This document shows positions 1 through 7,611 of a DNA stretch of 64,000 nt, piece after piece. The first letter of the stretch is position 1. Every line of letters begins with the position of its first letter. The notes under the pieces were generated by a model. It ran no database searches. It was not told the DNA's origin and saw nothing but the letters and a program-made list of their open reading frames with translations. Source of the stretch: Saccharothrix ecbatanensis (GTDB lineage: Bacteria > Actinomycetota > Actinomycetes > Mycobacteriales > Pseudonocardiaceae); NCBI RefSeq assembly GCF_014205015.1, contig NZ_JACHMO010000001.1, positions 3,038,001-3,102,000 of the forward strand. The letters run 5' to 3'. Both the position numbers and the translations under genes were made by a program.

Positions 1-991
1 TGTCGCCCGCGCTCACGAGCAGTGGGCGGCCGGCCGACTCGGTGATGGCCAGCGACGCCACCCGCCTGGTGTGTCCGGTCAACGGGTCGCCGACAGCCTC
101 TCCGGTGGCCGCGTCCCAACGGCGCACATCGCCGTCATCGGAACCGCTGAACACCAGCACGCGGCCGTCACCCGGACCGGTCGCAGCAACCAACCGCACC
201 GGACCTCCCAGCAGCGCCCGGCCGTCCAGACCAGTCGCAGCGACCGACCGCACCGGACCCCGGTGGCCGACGAGCGGGAGGCCGACCGGCAAACCGGTCT
301 CGGCGTCCCACCGCACCACCCCACCGTCACGACAGCCGCCCACGAGCAGCGCGCGGCCGTCAGGCAAGACAACCGGGACCAGCGACAGCACGGCCGCGGC
401 GTGGCCGGTGAGCGGGTCGCCCAAGTGCCCGGTCTCCGGGTCCCAGCGGCGCACGTCGCCGTCGTCCGACGCGCTGAACAGCACCGACCCGACGACCGCC
501 AATGCCCGCACCGGCCCGGTGTGGTGGGTGAGCGGATCCCCCACGGGCAGGCCCGTCACCGCGTCCCACCGCCGCACGTCACCGTCGTCGGAACCGCTGA
601 ACACCACCGTGCGGCCGTTCAGCCGAGCCGTCACCACCGACCGCACCCACCCGGTCCGGGGCGTTTCCGCCGACCGCCGCCCAGTCGCCGCGTCCCACCG
701 CACCAGCCGGCCGTCCTGGAAACCGGTGACAACCACCGCGCGTTCGTCATCGGCGGTCGCGGCGGCCAACGACCAGACCCACCCACGGCCGCCGAGTGGT
801 TCATCCAACGCCTCTCCGGTGACCGCGTCCCACCGGCGGACACCGCCGTCACTCGATCCGCTGACGAGGAGCGTGCGCCCGTCCACATGGGGGACGACGG
901 TCAGCGCGGTGACCGGTCCGCGGTGCGGAGGGCTGATCGACAACGGCACGCCGGGTTCGGTCAGGTGCTCACGGCCCATGCGCATGATCAT
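1..991 (-). CDS. WD40-repeat protein, C-terminus cut by window edge
   Basis: The reverse strand is open from three closely spaced ATGs (991, 985, 979) to the window edge, so the C-terminus is missing. The translation shows about seven WD40-like blades, each ending in a motif such as SGSDDGDVRRWD followed by ATG-x-x-VGDPLTGH. Such blades build a beta-propeller used as a protein-protein scaffold. In actinomycetes these repeats usually follow a kinase, NACHT or trypsin-like domain, but here the repeats begin within about 25 residues of the start, so any enzymatic partner domain is absent or lies beyond the window. No Shine-Dalgarno sequence picks one of the three ATGs. The blades are very similar to each other, as expected for recently duplicated actinomycete WD40 repeats. 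Confidence 0.75.
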   Translation of the reverse strand, partial: MIMRMGREHLTEPGVPLSISPPHRGPVTALTVVPHVDGRTLLVSGSSDGGVRRWDAVTGEALDEPLGGRGWVWSLAAATADDERAVVVTGFQDGRLVRWDAATGRRSAETPRTGWVRSVVTARLNGRTVVFSGSDDGDVRRWDAVTGLPVGDPLTHHTGPVRALAVVGSVLFSASDDGDVRRWDPETGHLGDPLTGHAAAVLSLVPVVLPDGRALLVGGCRDGGVVRWDAETGLPVGLPLVGHRGPVRSVAATGLDGRALLGGPVRLVAATGPGDGRVLVFSGSDDGDVRRWDAATGEAVGDPLTGHTRRVASLAITESAGRPLLVSAGD

Positions 992-1094
992 TCGCCATGA
1001 AACGCGCGCACAGCAGGTCGGGAGGTGTTAAGCAGGCAGTTGTGGATCGACAGACGCTCAGCGCCTTGGCGCGCCCGACCCCCGGATCGTCCCG

Positions 1095-1901
1095 ATGACC
1101 GACGGACGCTGGACCACCGTCGCCGACCGCGTCCACGCCCGCCGCTACGGCGAACTCGACCTCACCGTCGGTCTCGTCGTCGGCGACCGACGCTGCCTCG
1201 TGATCGACACCCGCGGTGACGTCGTGCAGGGGGCGGAACTCGCCGCTGCGGTGCGGGAGATCACCGCGCTGCCATGGACGGTCGTGTACACCCACGCGCA
1301 CTTCGACCACTGCTTCGGGACGACCCCGTTCCTGCCCTGTGACGTCTGGGCGCACGAAGGCTGCGCCGCCGAACTCGCCCGGTCCGGCGAATCCGCGCGG
1401 CAAAAACGGATCGCCAAGTACCGCGCCGAGGGCAAGCCCGGCATCGCCGCCGCGTTGGAGGACACGGTGATCACCCCGCCGAACCGGGTGCTGCGCGCCG
1501 ACGCCGAACTGGACCTCGGCGGCCGGAGTGTGCGGCTGGTCCACCCCGGGCTCGCCCACACCGACCACGACGTGGTGGTGCACGTGCCCGACGTCGGCGT
1601 CGTCTTCGCCGGCGACACCGTCGAGCACGGACCCCACGGTTGGACAGCCGAGTCCTTCAGCTCCGACACGCACATCACACGCTGGCCCGGCGCACTCGAC
1701 GCGATCCTGGCGCTCGCACCCCGCGTCGTCGTGCCGGGGCACGGCGAGCCGGTCGACGTCGCGTTCGTCACGAAGCACCGCGACGGCCTCGTCCGGCTCA
1801 TCGGCCTCAAGAACGCGATAGCGGCAGGCGAAATCACCCACAGCGACGCGCTCGCGCATTCCCCGTACCCGCAGGAGGTCTCCCGAGCGGTGTTGGCCTG
1901 A
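1095..1901 (+). CDS. MBL-fold metallo-hydrolase
   Basis: This 268-residue protein has the metallo-beta-lactamase fold. The metal-binding motif THAHFDH (HxHxDH) lies near residue 65, the second-shell segment HPGLAHTDHD near 155, the conserved FAGDTVE aspartate near 175, and PGHGEP near 215. Family members are dinuclear Zn/Fe hydrolases (thiolesterases, lactonases, glyoxalase II-like enzymes), and sequence alone does not give the substrate. There is no signal peptide, so it should be cytoplasmic. The gene converges on the ECF41 sigma-factor gene with a single base between the two stop codons. Confidence 0.85.
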   Translation: MTDGRWTTVADRVHARRYGELDLTVGLVVGDRRCLVIDTRGDVVQGAELAAAVREITALPWTVVYTHAHFDHCFGTTPFLPCDVWAHEGCAAELARSGESARQKRIAKYRAEGKPGIAAALEDTVITPPNRVLRADAELDLGGRSVRLVHPGLAHTDHDVVVHVPDVGVVFAGDTVEHGPHGWTAESFSSDTHITRWPGALDAILALAPRVVVPGHGEPVDVAFVTKHRDGLVRLIGLKNAIAAGEITHSDALAHSPYPQEVSRAVLA

Positions 1902-1902
1902 C

Positions 1903-2802
1903 TCAGACCTCCAGCTCGCGCGGCAGCTTGGCGGGGGCCACCACGAAGTCCACCCGCTTGACCATCCCGTCGTGGAGGGTGAACGCGCAGACGAACCGGG
2001 TGGCGTTGCCGGTGAGCACCGCGAATCCCGGGCCGCCGTTGACGGTGAGGGGCGCGATGCGTTCACCGGCCGCCATCTTGCGGCGCACGCCGACCAGGAA
2101 CCGGCCCACCCGATCCGCGCCGAGCACAGGACGACGGGCCACGCCGAGCATGCCGCCGCCGTCCGTCGTGAGCAGCACGTCCGGATCCAGCACGGCCACC
2201 AGACCGCGCAGATCACCCTGGCCCACGGCACGCACGAAAGCATCGACCGCCCGCCGGTGCTCGGCCGTCTCCACGTCGACGCGTGGCGCACCGGCGGCGA
2301 CGTGCGCCCGTGCCCGCACCGCGAGCTGCCGCACCGCAGCCGGACTGCGCCCCACGACGACAGCGATCTCCGGGAACGGCATGCCGAACACCTCGTGCAG
2401 CACCCACGCCGTGCGTTCGGCGGGCGTGAGGGTTTCCAGGACGACCATGAGCGCGAAGCTCACCGTGTCGTCCAACGTCACTTTCTCGGCCGGATCAGCG
2501 GCAACGCCCACTAGCGGTTCCGGCAGCCAGGGGCCGACGTACTCCTCCCGCTGCACGCGGGCCGACCGCAGCACGTCCACCGCCCGACGTGCCACGGCCA
2601 CCACCGACCACGCCTCGACGTCGCGGACGGGGTCGTGCGCGTCGGCGGCGGTCAGCCGCAGCCAGCAGTCCGACACCACGTCCTGCGCCTCGGCGAGCGT
2701 GCCGACCAGTGAGTACGCGACACCGACCAGGCGCGGCCGGATGCGGGTGTACTCGGCGGCCAGTTCGGCGGCGCGGTCGGTCACGGACGCACGGTCGGTC
2801 AC
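1903..2802 (-). CDS. ECF41-group RNA polymerase sigma factor (SigJ-like) with SnoaL-like C-terminal domain
   Basis: The 299-residue protein has sigma region 2 near the N-terminus (EAQDVVSDCWLRL), sigma region 4 around residues 125-170 (LTPAERTAWVLHEVFGMPFPEIA) and a C-terminal NTF2/SnoaL-like domain. That layout defines ECF41, a group without an anti-sigma factor in which the C-terminal extension controls activity. The family signature DGGGK appears as DGGGM and the terminal NPDKL motif as APAKL. ECF41 genes are typically linked to a COE gene (carboxymuconolactone decarboxylase, oxidoreductase or epimerase). Here the gene overlaps the upstream reductase by 4 nt (ATGA), so the two are translationally coupled. 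A near-ideal ECF41 promoter precedes the pair. Confidence 0.9.
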   Translation of the reverse strand: MTDRASVTDRAAELAAEYTRIRPRLVGVAYSLVGTLAEAQDVVSDCWLRLTAADAHDPVRDVEAWSVVAVARRAVDVLRSARVQREEYVGPWLPEPLVGVAADPAEKVTLDDTVSFALMVVLETLTPAERTAWVLHEVFGMPFPEIAVVVGRSPAAVRQLAVRARAHVAAGAPRVDVETAEHRRAVDAFVRAVGQGDLRGLVAVLDPDVLLTTDGGGMLGVARRPVLGADRVGRFLVGVRRKMAAGERIAPLTVNGGPGFAVLTGNATRFVCAFTLHDGMVKRVDFVVAPAKLPRELEV

Positions 2803-3533
2803 GGGCGCACCGACTCCAGGTATTCGGCGAACGTCGTCCTGCCCTCGGTGTACTCGCCCTGCGGCGTCAGCGCACCGGTGGCGAGACCGTCCGGTGACTG
2901 CCCCGCCTCCTCGACCCGCAGGTCGTCACCCCGACGCGCCACCACCTGCCGCGCCATGTCGACCAACCGCAGCCGCTCGGGCCCGGCAAGGGGCAGGCTG
3001 AAGCCCTGCGGCTCGCCTTCCGCCAACTCCACCAGCCGTGCCGCCACGTCCTCCGTCGACACCGGCTGCGACAACATCGCCGGCACCTGCGCCACCGGCC
3101 CCGTCGCACCGGCCAGCACCTGGGACGGGAACTCGAAGAACTGCGTCGCCCGCAGCACCGTCCACGGCACCGGCCCGCCCACCACCAACTCCTCCTGACG
3201 CCGCTTGGCGAGGTAGTAGTCCAGGTCCACGACGTCCACACCCACGATCGACAACAGCACCAGGTGCCGCACGCCCGCCCGGACCGACGCGTCGAGCAGG
3301 TTCCCGGTGGCCTCGGTGAAGAACCGCTCGGCCTCCGCGCGCCCCCACTCCGGCGAGTTGGACACGTCGATCACCGCCTCGCACCCGGCCACCGCCGCGT
3401 CGAGCCCGTCACCGGTGGTCAGGTCGACCCCGCTCGACCGGCTGAGCACGACCGGATCATGTCCCGCCCGGGTCAGCGCCTCGACCACCTTGCGCCCCAC
3501 CACACCCGTACCGCCCGCGACCGCGACCTTCAT
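2799..3533 (-). CDS. NAD(P)-binding reductase/epimerase (atypical SDR, NmrA-like), ECF41 partner
   Basis: The 244-residue protein begins with the Rossmann motif GGTGVVGRKV (residues 7-16) and has YYLAKRRQEE near residue 107, which fits an extended/atypical SDR of the NAD(P)H-binding NmrA/epimerase type. It is cytoplasmic and its substrate is unknown. It is the first gene of a two-gene transcript with the ECF41 sigma factor, overlapping it by 4 nt. This matches the conserved COE linkage of ECF41 factors, in which the enzyme is the main regulatory target. The ATG at 3533 lies about 38 nt downstream of the expected transcription start of the ECF41-like promoter. Confidence 0.85.
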   Translation of the reverse strand: MKVAVAGGTGVVGRKVVEALTRAGHDPVVLSRSSGVDLTTGDGLDAAVAGCEAVIDVSNSPEWGRAEAERFFTEATGNLLDASVRAGVRHLVLLSIVGVDVVDLDYYLAKRRQEELVVGGPVPWTVLRATQFFEFPSQVLAGATGPVAQVPAMLSQPVSTEDVAARLVELAEGEPQGFSLPLAGPERLRLVDMARQVVARRGDDLRVEEAGQSPDGLATGALTPQGEYTEGRTTFAEYLESVRP

Positions 3534-3577
3534 CGTCCACCCCTCGAATCGTCCTCACCGGAACCTGCCACCGACAG

Positions 3578-3604
3578 GACGATCCGGCCGGCCGGGCTGT
3601 GACA
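3578..3604 (-). promoter_or_regulatory. ECF41-type promoter
   Basis: Read on the minus strand, TGTCACA (3604-3598) is followed by 16 nt and then CGTC (3581-3578). This is the bipartite promoter known for ECF41 sigma factors (TGTCACA / CGTC). It is placed correctly to transcribe the reductase and sigma-factor genes, so autoregulation is inferred. Confidence 0.8.
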
Positions 3605-3751
3605 TCACCGCGGTCGGTCCGCGCGGGATGACCTGGCGTCGCCGCCCGATCCCGAAGTCGCCACCGCCAGACCCGAAGTCAAAATCGCGCCGTCCGCAGT
3701 AACCCTCGGGGTAAGCCGCCCGCATCGGCCGGACCGCGACAAGGTCTCCCG

Positions 3752-4897
3752 GTGAGAATCCTCTTCTCGAGCCTCGGCTCGCACGGACACACGTTCCCCC
3801 TCGTACCGCTCGCCGTCGCGGCGAGCGAGCTGGGTCACGACGTCACGTTCGTGACCACGGACACGTTCGCCGACGCGCTGACCGCGCAGGGCATCGAACA
3901 CGTCACCGGCGGGATGGACATGCTGGAGGCGTTCGAGCTCGGCAACGCGAGTCCCGCGGCGCGCAAGACCAAGGACTTCGACCCCCGACGGGTCTCGGCG
4001 GTGTTCGGCTCGATCCTGGCGCGCAGGCACGCCGCCGACCTGGCGCCGATAATCGTCGACCGCAAGCCCGACCTCGTCGTGCACGAGGTGGCCAACGTCG
4101 GCGTGGCGCTCGCCGCGAGAGCCGCGGAGACACCCGCGGTGTGCCATTCGTTCGGCAAGTACTGGCTGCCCAGCGGCCCTTTGGCAGACATCCGCCTGCA
4201 CCTGGCCGAGGTCGCCGCCGAGTACGGGGTGGAGGTGCCCGACGGCGACGTGATGCGGTTCGGCAACCCCTACCTCGACATCTGCCCGCCGTCCCTCCAG
4301 GACCCGGACTTCCTGGCCACCGCGACGGACCGCATCTCCCTGCGACCGGTGCCGTTCGCCGAGCCCGGCGGACTTCCGTCGTGGGTGCTCGAACACCGCG
4401 AGCCGCTGGTGTACCTGACCCTGGGCACGGCGTTCGCCACGGTTGGCGTGCTGCGCACCGCCATCGAGGGTCTGGCCGGGCTGGGCGCGAAGGTGCTCGT
4501 GGCCGTCGGTCCGACGGTCGAGGTCGACGCGCTCGGCGACGTGCCGGACAACGTCGTCGTGGTTCCGTGGCTGCCGCAGGCGGACCTGTTGCCGTACGCG
4601 GACCTCGTGGTCCACCACGGCGGCGCGGGCACCACGATGGGCACGTTGGGCGCGGGCGTGCCGCACCTCGTCCTGCCGCAGGGCGCCGACCAGTTCGGCA
4701 ACGCCGCGATGGTGACCGACGCGGGCTTGGGCGACCGGGTGCTCGGCGCGGAGGTGACGGCCGAGGTGATCGCCGCCAAGGCGCACCGCCTGCTGACCGA
4801 CGACGCCGTGCGCGACGCGGCGCGGGCGATGGCCGACGAGGTGGCCGCCATGCCGTCGCCGCACGACGTGGCAGGCGCGTTGCTCGACTACGCCTGA
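3752..4897 (+). CDS. UGT/MGT-family glycosyltransferase (first of tandem pair)
   Basis: The 381-residue protein has the GT-B fold of the macrolide-type glycosyltransferase family (GT1). The N-terminal acceptor domain starts RILFSSLGSHGHTFPLVPLA, and the nucleotide-sugar motif HHGGAGTTMGTLGAGVP lies at about residues 288-304, followed by PQGADQFGNA. Enzymes of this type move a nucleotide-activated sugar onto small hydrophobic acceptors such as macrolides, phenolics or flavonoids. The GTG start is supported by alignment with its neighbour, which begins with nearly the same residues and has exactly the same length. An AAGG sequence about 8 nt upstream is a weak ribosome-binding site. No biosynthetic genes lie nearby, so detoxification of xenobiotics is plausible. 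Confidence 0.85.
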   Translation: MRILFSSLGSHGHTFPLVPLAVAASELGHDVTFVTTDTFADALTAQGIEHVTGGMDMLEAFELGNASPAARKTKDFDPRRVSAVFGSILARRHAADLAPIIVDRKPDLVVHEVANVGVALAARAAETPAVCHSFGKYWLPSGPLADIRLHLAEVAAEYGVEVPDGDVMRFGNPYLDICPPSLQDPDFLATATDRISLRPVPFAEPGGLPSWVLEHREPLVYLTLGTAFATVGVLRTAIEGLAGLGAKVLVAVGPTVEVDALGDVPDNVVVVPWLPQADLLPYADLVVHHGGAGTTMGTLGAGVPHLVLPQGADQFGNAAMVTDAGLGDRVLGAEVTAEVIAAKAHRLLTDDAVRDAARAMADEVAAMPSPHDVAGALLDYA

Positions 4898-4922
4898 GCC
4901 CTGCAACCCGGAACGACCGCAA

Positions 4923-4952
4923 TTCACCCGCTGTAGAAAATTTCGCTACGCT
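4923..4952 (+). promoter_or_regulatory. Leaderless-type promoter of second glycosyltransferase
   Basis: TTCACC (4923-4928), an 18-nt spacer and TACGCT (4947-4952) form a -35/-10 pair. The -10 ends 7 nt before the GTG at 4960, so the transcript should start at the start codon. The AT-rich bases around 4931-4943 stand out from the surrounding high-GC sequence. Confidence 0.6.
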
Positions 4953-4959
4953 CGACCCG

Positions 4960-6105
4960 GTGCGAATCCTCTTCTCGAGCCTGCAAACACACGGACACAC
5001 CTACCCCCTGGTGCCGCTCGCGATCGCCGCGCGCAAGCTGGGCCATGACGTCACGTTCGTCACCGGAGAAGCGTTCGCGGACGCCTTGACCCCGCACGGC
5101 ATCGAGCACGTCACCGGCGGCTTGGGCATGCGTGAGGCGTTCGCGATCGCGCAGGAAGGCGTCCCGGTGGGGCAGGCGCAGGACGTTCGGCCCGACGTGA
5201 TCCCGCGGGTGTTCGGCTCGGTGCTGCCGCGCCGCTTCGCCTCCGACCTGAAGCCGGTCATCGCCGACCGCAAGCCCGACCTGATCGTGCACGAACTCGC
5301 CAACGCCGGCGCGGGCCTGGCCGCCAAGGTCGCCGGTCTGCCCGCGCTGTGCCACTCGTTCGGGCGAATGTGGCAGCCGGACGACATCGGCTCCCTCGCG
5401 CAGTCGCACCTGGCCGAGGTCGCCGCGGACCTCGGCGTCTCCGTGCCGTCCGACGACCTGATGGTGCTCGGCAACCCGTACATCGACATCTGCCCGCCGT
5501 CGGTGCAGGACCCGGCCTTCCTGGCCAGATCGCCGAAGCGGATCGAGTTGCGGCCGGTGTCGTTCGCCGAGCCGGGCGACCTGCCGTCATGGGTGCTCGA
5601 ACACCGCGAGCCGCTGGTGTACCTGACGTTGGGCACGGCTTTCGGTGACGTCGGCGTGCTGCGGACCGCTATCGAGGGCTTGGCGGCGTTGGACGCGCGG
5701 GTGCTCGTGGCCGCCGGTCCGACGGTCGAGGTGGACGCGCTCGGCGACGTGCCGGACAACGTCGTCGTGGTGCCGTGGCTGCCGCAGTCGGACCTGTTGC
5801 CGCACGTGGACCTCGTGGTGCACCACGGCGGCAGCGGCACGACGTTGGGCGCGTTCGGCGTGGGCGTGCCGCAGCTCGTCGTGCCGCAAGGTGCCGACCA
5901 GTTCAGCAACGCCGAGATGGTGGTCGAAGCCGGGCTGGGCGACCAGCTCATCGGTGACGACCTGACCGCCGAGGCGATCACGGCCCAGGCGCGGCGGCTG
6001 CTCACCGACGAGGCCGTGCACGGCGCGGCGCGCGCGATCGCCGACGAGGTGGCCGCCATGCCGTCCCCGCACGACGTGGCCCGCCGGCTGCCCGAGTACG
6101 CCTGA
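4960..6105 (+). CDS. UGT/MGT-family glycosyltransferase (second of tandem pair)
   Basis: This 381-residue GT1 glycosyltransferase is a close paralogue of the preceding gene. It shares the N-terminal RILFSSL and HGHTYPLVPLA segments, the central PSWVLEHREPLVYLTLGTAF stretch and the donor motif HHGGSGTTLGAFGVGVP near residue 288. The GTG at 4960 is preferred because a TACGCT box lies 7 nt upstream and the protein then matches its twin in length. The reading frame stays open far upstream, overlapping the first gene, but that extension is out-of-frame sequence without protein character. The acceptor-binding half differs more than the donor half, which suggests the copies may have diverged in acceptor specificity. 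Confidence 0.85.
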   Translation: MRILFSSLQTHGHTYPLVPLAIAARKLGHDVTFVTGEAFADALTPHGIEHVTGGLGMREAFAIAQEGVPVGQAQDVRPDVIPRVFGSVLPRRFASDLKPVIADRKPDLIVHELANAGAGLAAKVAGLPALCHSFGRMWQPDDIGSLAQSHLAEVAADLGVSVPSDDLMVLGNPYIDICPPSVQDPAFLARSPKRIELRPVSFAEPGDLPSWVLEHREPLVYLTLGTAFGDVGVLRTAIEGLAALDARVLVAAGPTVEVDALGDVPDNVVVVPWLPQSDLLPHVDLVVHHGGSGTTLGAFGVGVPQLVVPQGADQFSNAEMVVEAGLGDQLIGDDLTAEAITAQARRLLTDEAVHGAARAIADEVAAMPSPHDVARRLPEYA

Positions 6106-6135
6106 TCCACTCCTGATCCACGCCTGATCCGGCTT

Positions 6136-6164
6136 GGCCGCGCCCCCTGCCTAGGGGCGCGGTC
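6136..6164 (+). terminator. Rho-independent-like terminator after glycosyltransferases
   Basis: An 11-bp GC-rich stem (6136-6146 with 6154-6164, one G-U pair) and a 7-nt loop lie 30 nt after the second glycosyltransferase stop. There is no T-tract, as is common in actinomycetes. Just upstream, CCTGATCC occurs three times in a row. Confidence 0.65.
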
Positions 6165-6307
6165 AGGCCTCGCCGGCCCAACTTATGCGTTAAGTTGAAC
6201 CACTCATCGCAACTCTTACGCCGCTCGTCGTGCCTTGCTTGACCGGTTAATCACCTCGCTGCCACGGTCGCCACGCCACCAATGACGACTGGCGTAGGGA
6301 GACCTTC

Positions 6308-7525
6308 ATGGCAAGACACGTCGGGAAACTGGCCGTGATCGCCGCGCTCGTGGCGACGGTGGCGGCACAGCCCGCCGCCACCGCCCACGGCTCACCGTGG
6401 GTGGCCGGGTGGGCCGCGAGCCCCGTGGTCGGCAGCGTGATCCCCTGGAGCGACTGCCCGGCCGGACAGGGCCTGGAGAACCAGACCGTGCGGAACGTGG
6501 TGTTCCTCAGCGCCGGCGGTGAATCCGTGCGGGTCCGGCTGACGAACGCGTTCGGCTCCACGCCGTTGGAGGTGGGACGGGCCTCGGTCGCGGTGCAGGC
6601 GTCCGGTGACGCGGCGGTGCCGGGCACGTTGCGCACGTTGACGTTCAAGGGCAAGCGCGGCGTCACGGTGCCGGCCGGTCGGGAGATCTTCAGCGACCCG
6701 GTCCGGTTGGACGTGAAGGCGCTGTCGACCCTGCTGGTGAGCGCCTACGTGCCGCGCGCCACCGGTCCGCTGACCAACCACCCGTTCACCGCGCAGGGCA
6801 ACTACCTGGCGTCGGGCGACCGGACCGGCGCGCAGTCGGGCGGGTTCCAGGACACGCCGTGCTGGATGGTCGTGAACGGCGTGGACGTGGCGCCGTCGCG
6901 GCGGGTCGCGGGCACGGTGGTGGCGTTCGGCGACTCGATCACCGACACCGCGAGCACCACCGGCAACGCCAACCGCCGCTGGCCGGACTTCCTGGCACGG
7001 CGCCTGAACGCGGTGCCCGGCCGGACGCTGTCCGTGGTGAACGCGGGTCTGGGCGGCAACCGCCTCATCGCCGACCGCGACGAGCCGTTCTGGGGTGTCG
7101 CGGGCGTGACGCGCGTGCAGCGGGACGTGCTGTCGCAGACCGGTGTCAAGGCGATGATCCTGCTGGAGGCGGTGAACGACATCGGCTACAGCGCGTCGGC
7201 CGAGGACCTGATCGCCGGGCACCGCGACGTGATCGCGCAGGCGCGGGCGAAGGGCGTGAAGGTGTACGGGGGCACGGTCCTGCCGTTCAAGGGGTCGTTC
7301 ATCTGGACCGAGGAGCGGGAGGCGACGTGGCGGACGCTGAACGACTGGATCCGCACCTCGGGCGAGTTCGACGGCGTGATCGACTTCGCCGCCGCGACCG
7401 CTGTGCCGGGTGATCCGGCCACGCTGGACCCCGCGTACGACAGCGGCGACCACTTGCACCCGAACGACGCCGGCACGGAAGCCATGGCGAACGCGATCGA
7501 CCTGACGATGCTGCTGGAGCGCTGA
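6308..7525 (+). CDS. Secreted SGNH/GDSL-family esterase/lipase
   Basis: The 405-residue exported protein has a signal peptide ending near TAHG (residue 28). A roughly 170-residue N-terminal beta-rich region precedes the SGNH hydrolase domain. That domain has block I FGDSIT (Ser near residue 209), block II GLGGNRL (Gly), block III EAVND (Asn) and block V DHLHPN (Asp/His near residue 380). The Ser-His-Asp set predicts an esterase, often acetyl-ester or phospholipid-directed. In this secretome setting, polysaccharide deacetylation is possible but unproven. AGGGAG 6 nt before the ATG supports the start. Confidence 0.88.
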   Translation: MARHVGKLAVIAALVATVAAQPAATAHGSPWVAGWAASPVVGSVIPWSDCPAGQGLENQTVRNVVFLSAGGESVRVRLTNAFGSTPLEVGRASVAVQASGDAAVPGTLRTLTFKGKRGVTVPAGREIFSDPVRLDVKALSTLLVSAYVPRATGPLTNHPFTAQGNYLASGDRTGAQSGGFQDTPCWMVVNGVDVAPSRRVAGTVVAFGDSITDTASTTGNANRRWPDFLARRLNAVPGRTLSVVNAGLGGNRLIADRDEPFWGVAGVTRVQRDVLSQTGVKAMILLEAVNDIGYSASAEDLIAGHRDVIAQARAKGVKVYGGTVLPFKGSFIWTEEREATWRTLNDWIRTSGEFDGVIDFAAATAVPGDPATLDPAYDSGDHLHPNDAGTEAMANAIDLTMLLER

Positions 7526-7533
7526 CCACTGCC

Positions 7534-7571
7534 GTCCGGGGCGGAGCCGCTGTCGGCGAACCGCCCCGGAC
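7534..7571. terminator. Bidirectional terminator between convergent genes
   Basis: A perfect 11-bp inverted repeat (7534-7544 with 7561-7571, 16-nt loop) sits between the SGNH hydrolase and the convergent propeller-lectin gene and could serve both. Confidence 0.7.
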
Positions 7572-7611
7572 AGCACGGCCGAATTCGGTCGCGCGCCCTC
7601 GTGCCGGCCCG

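Noticed and set aside
969..2291. Long minus-strand reading frame across the MBL hydrolase and sigma-factor genes
   Set aside because: It is antisense to a clear metallo-beta-lactamase gene and shows no protein-family character. High-GC codon bias keeps opposite frames open.
4141..4959. Apparent 273-residue N-terminal extension of the second glycosyltransferase
   Set aside because: It overlaps the first glycosyltransferase in another frame and is Arg/Gly-rich noise. The paralogue and a promoter box support the start at 4960.
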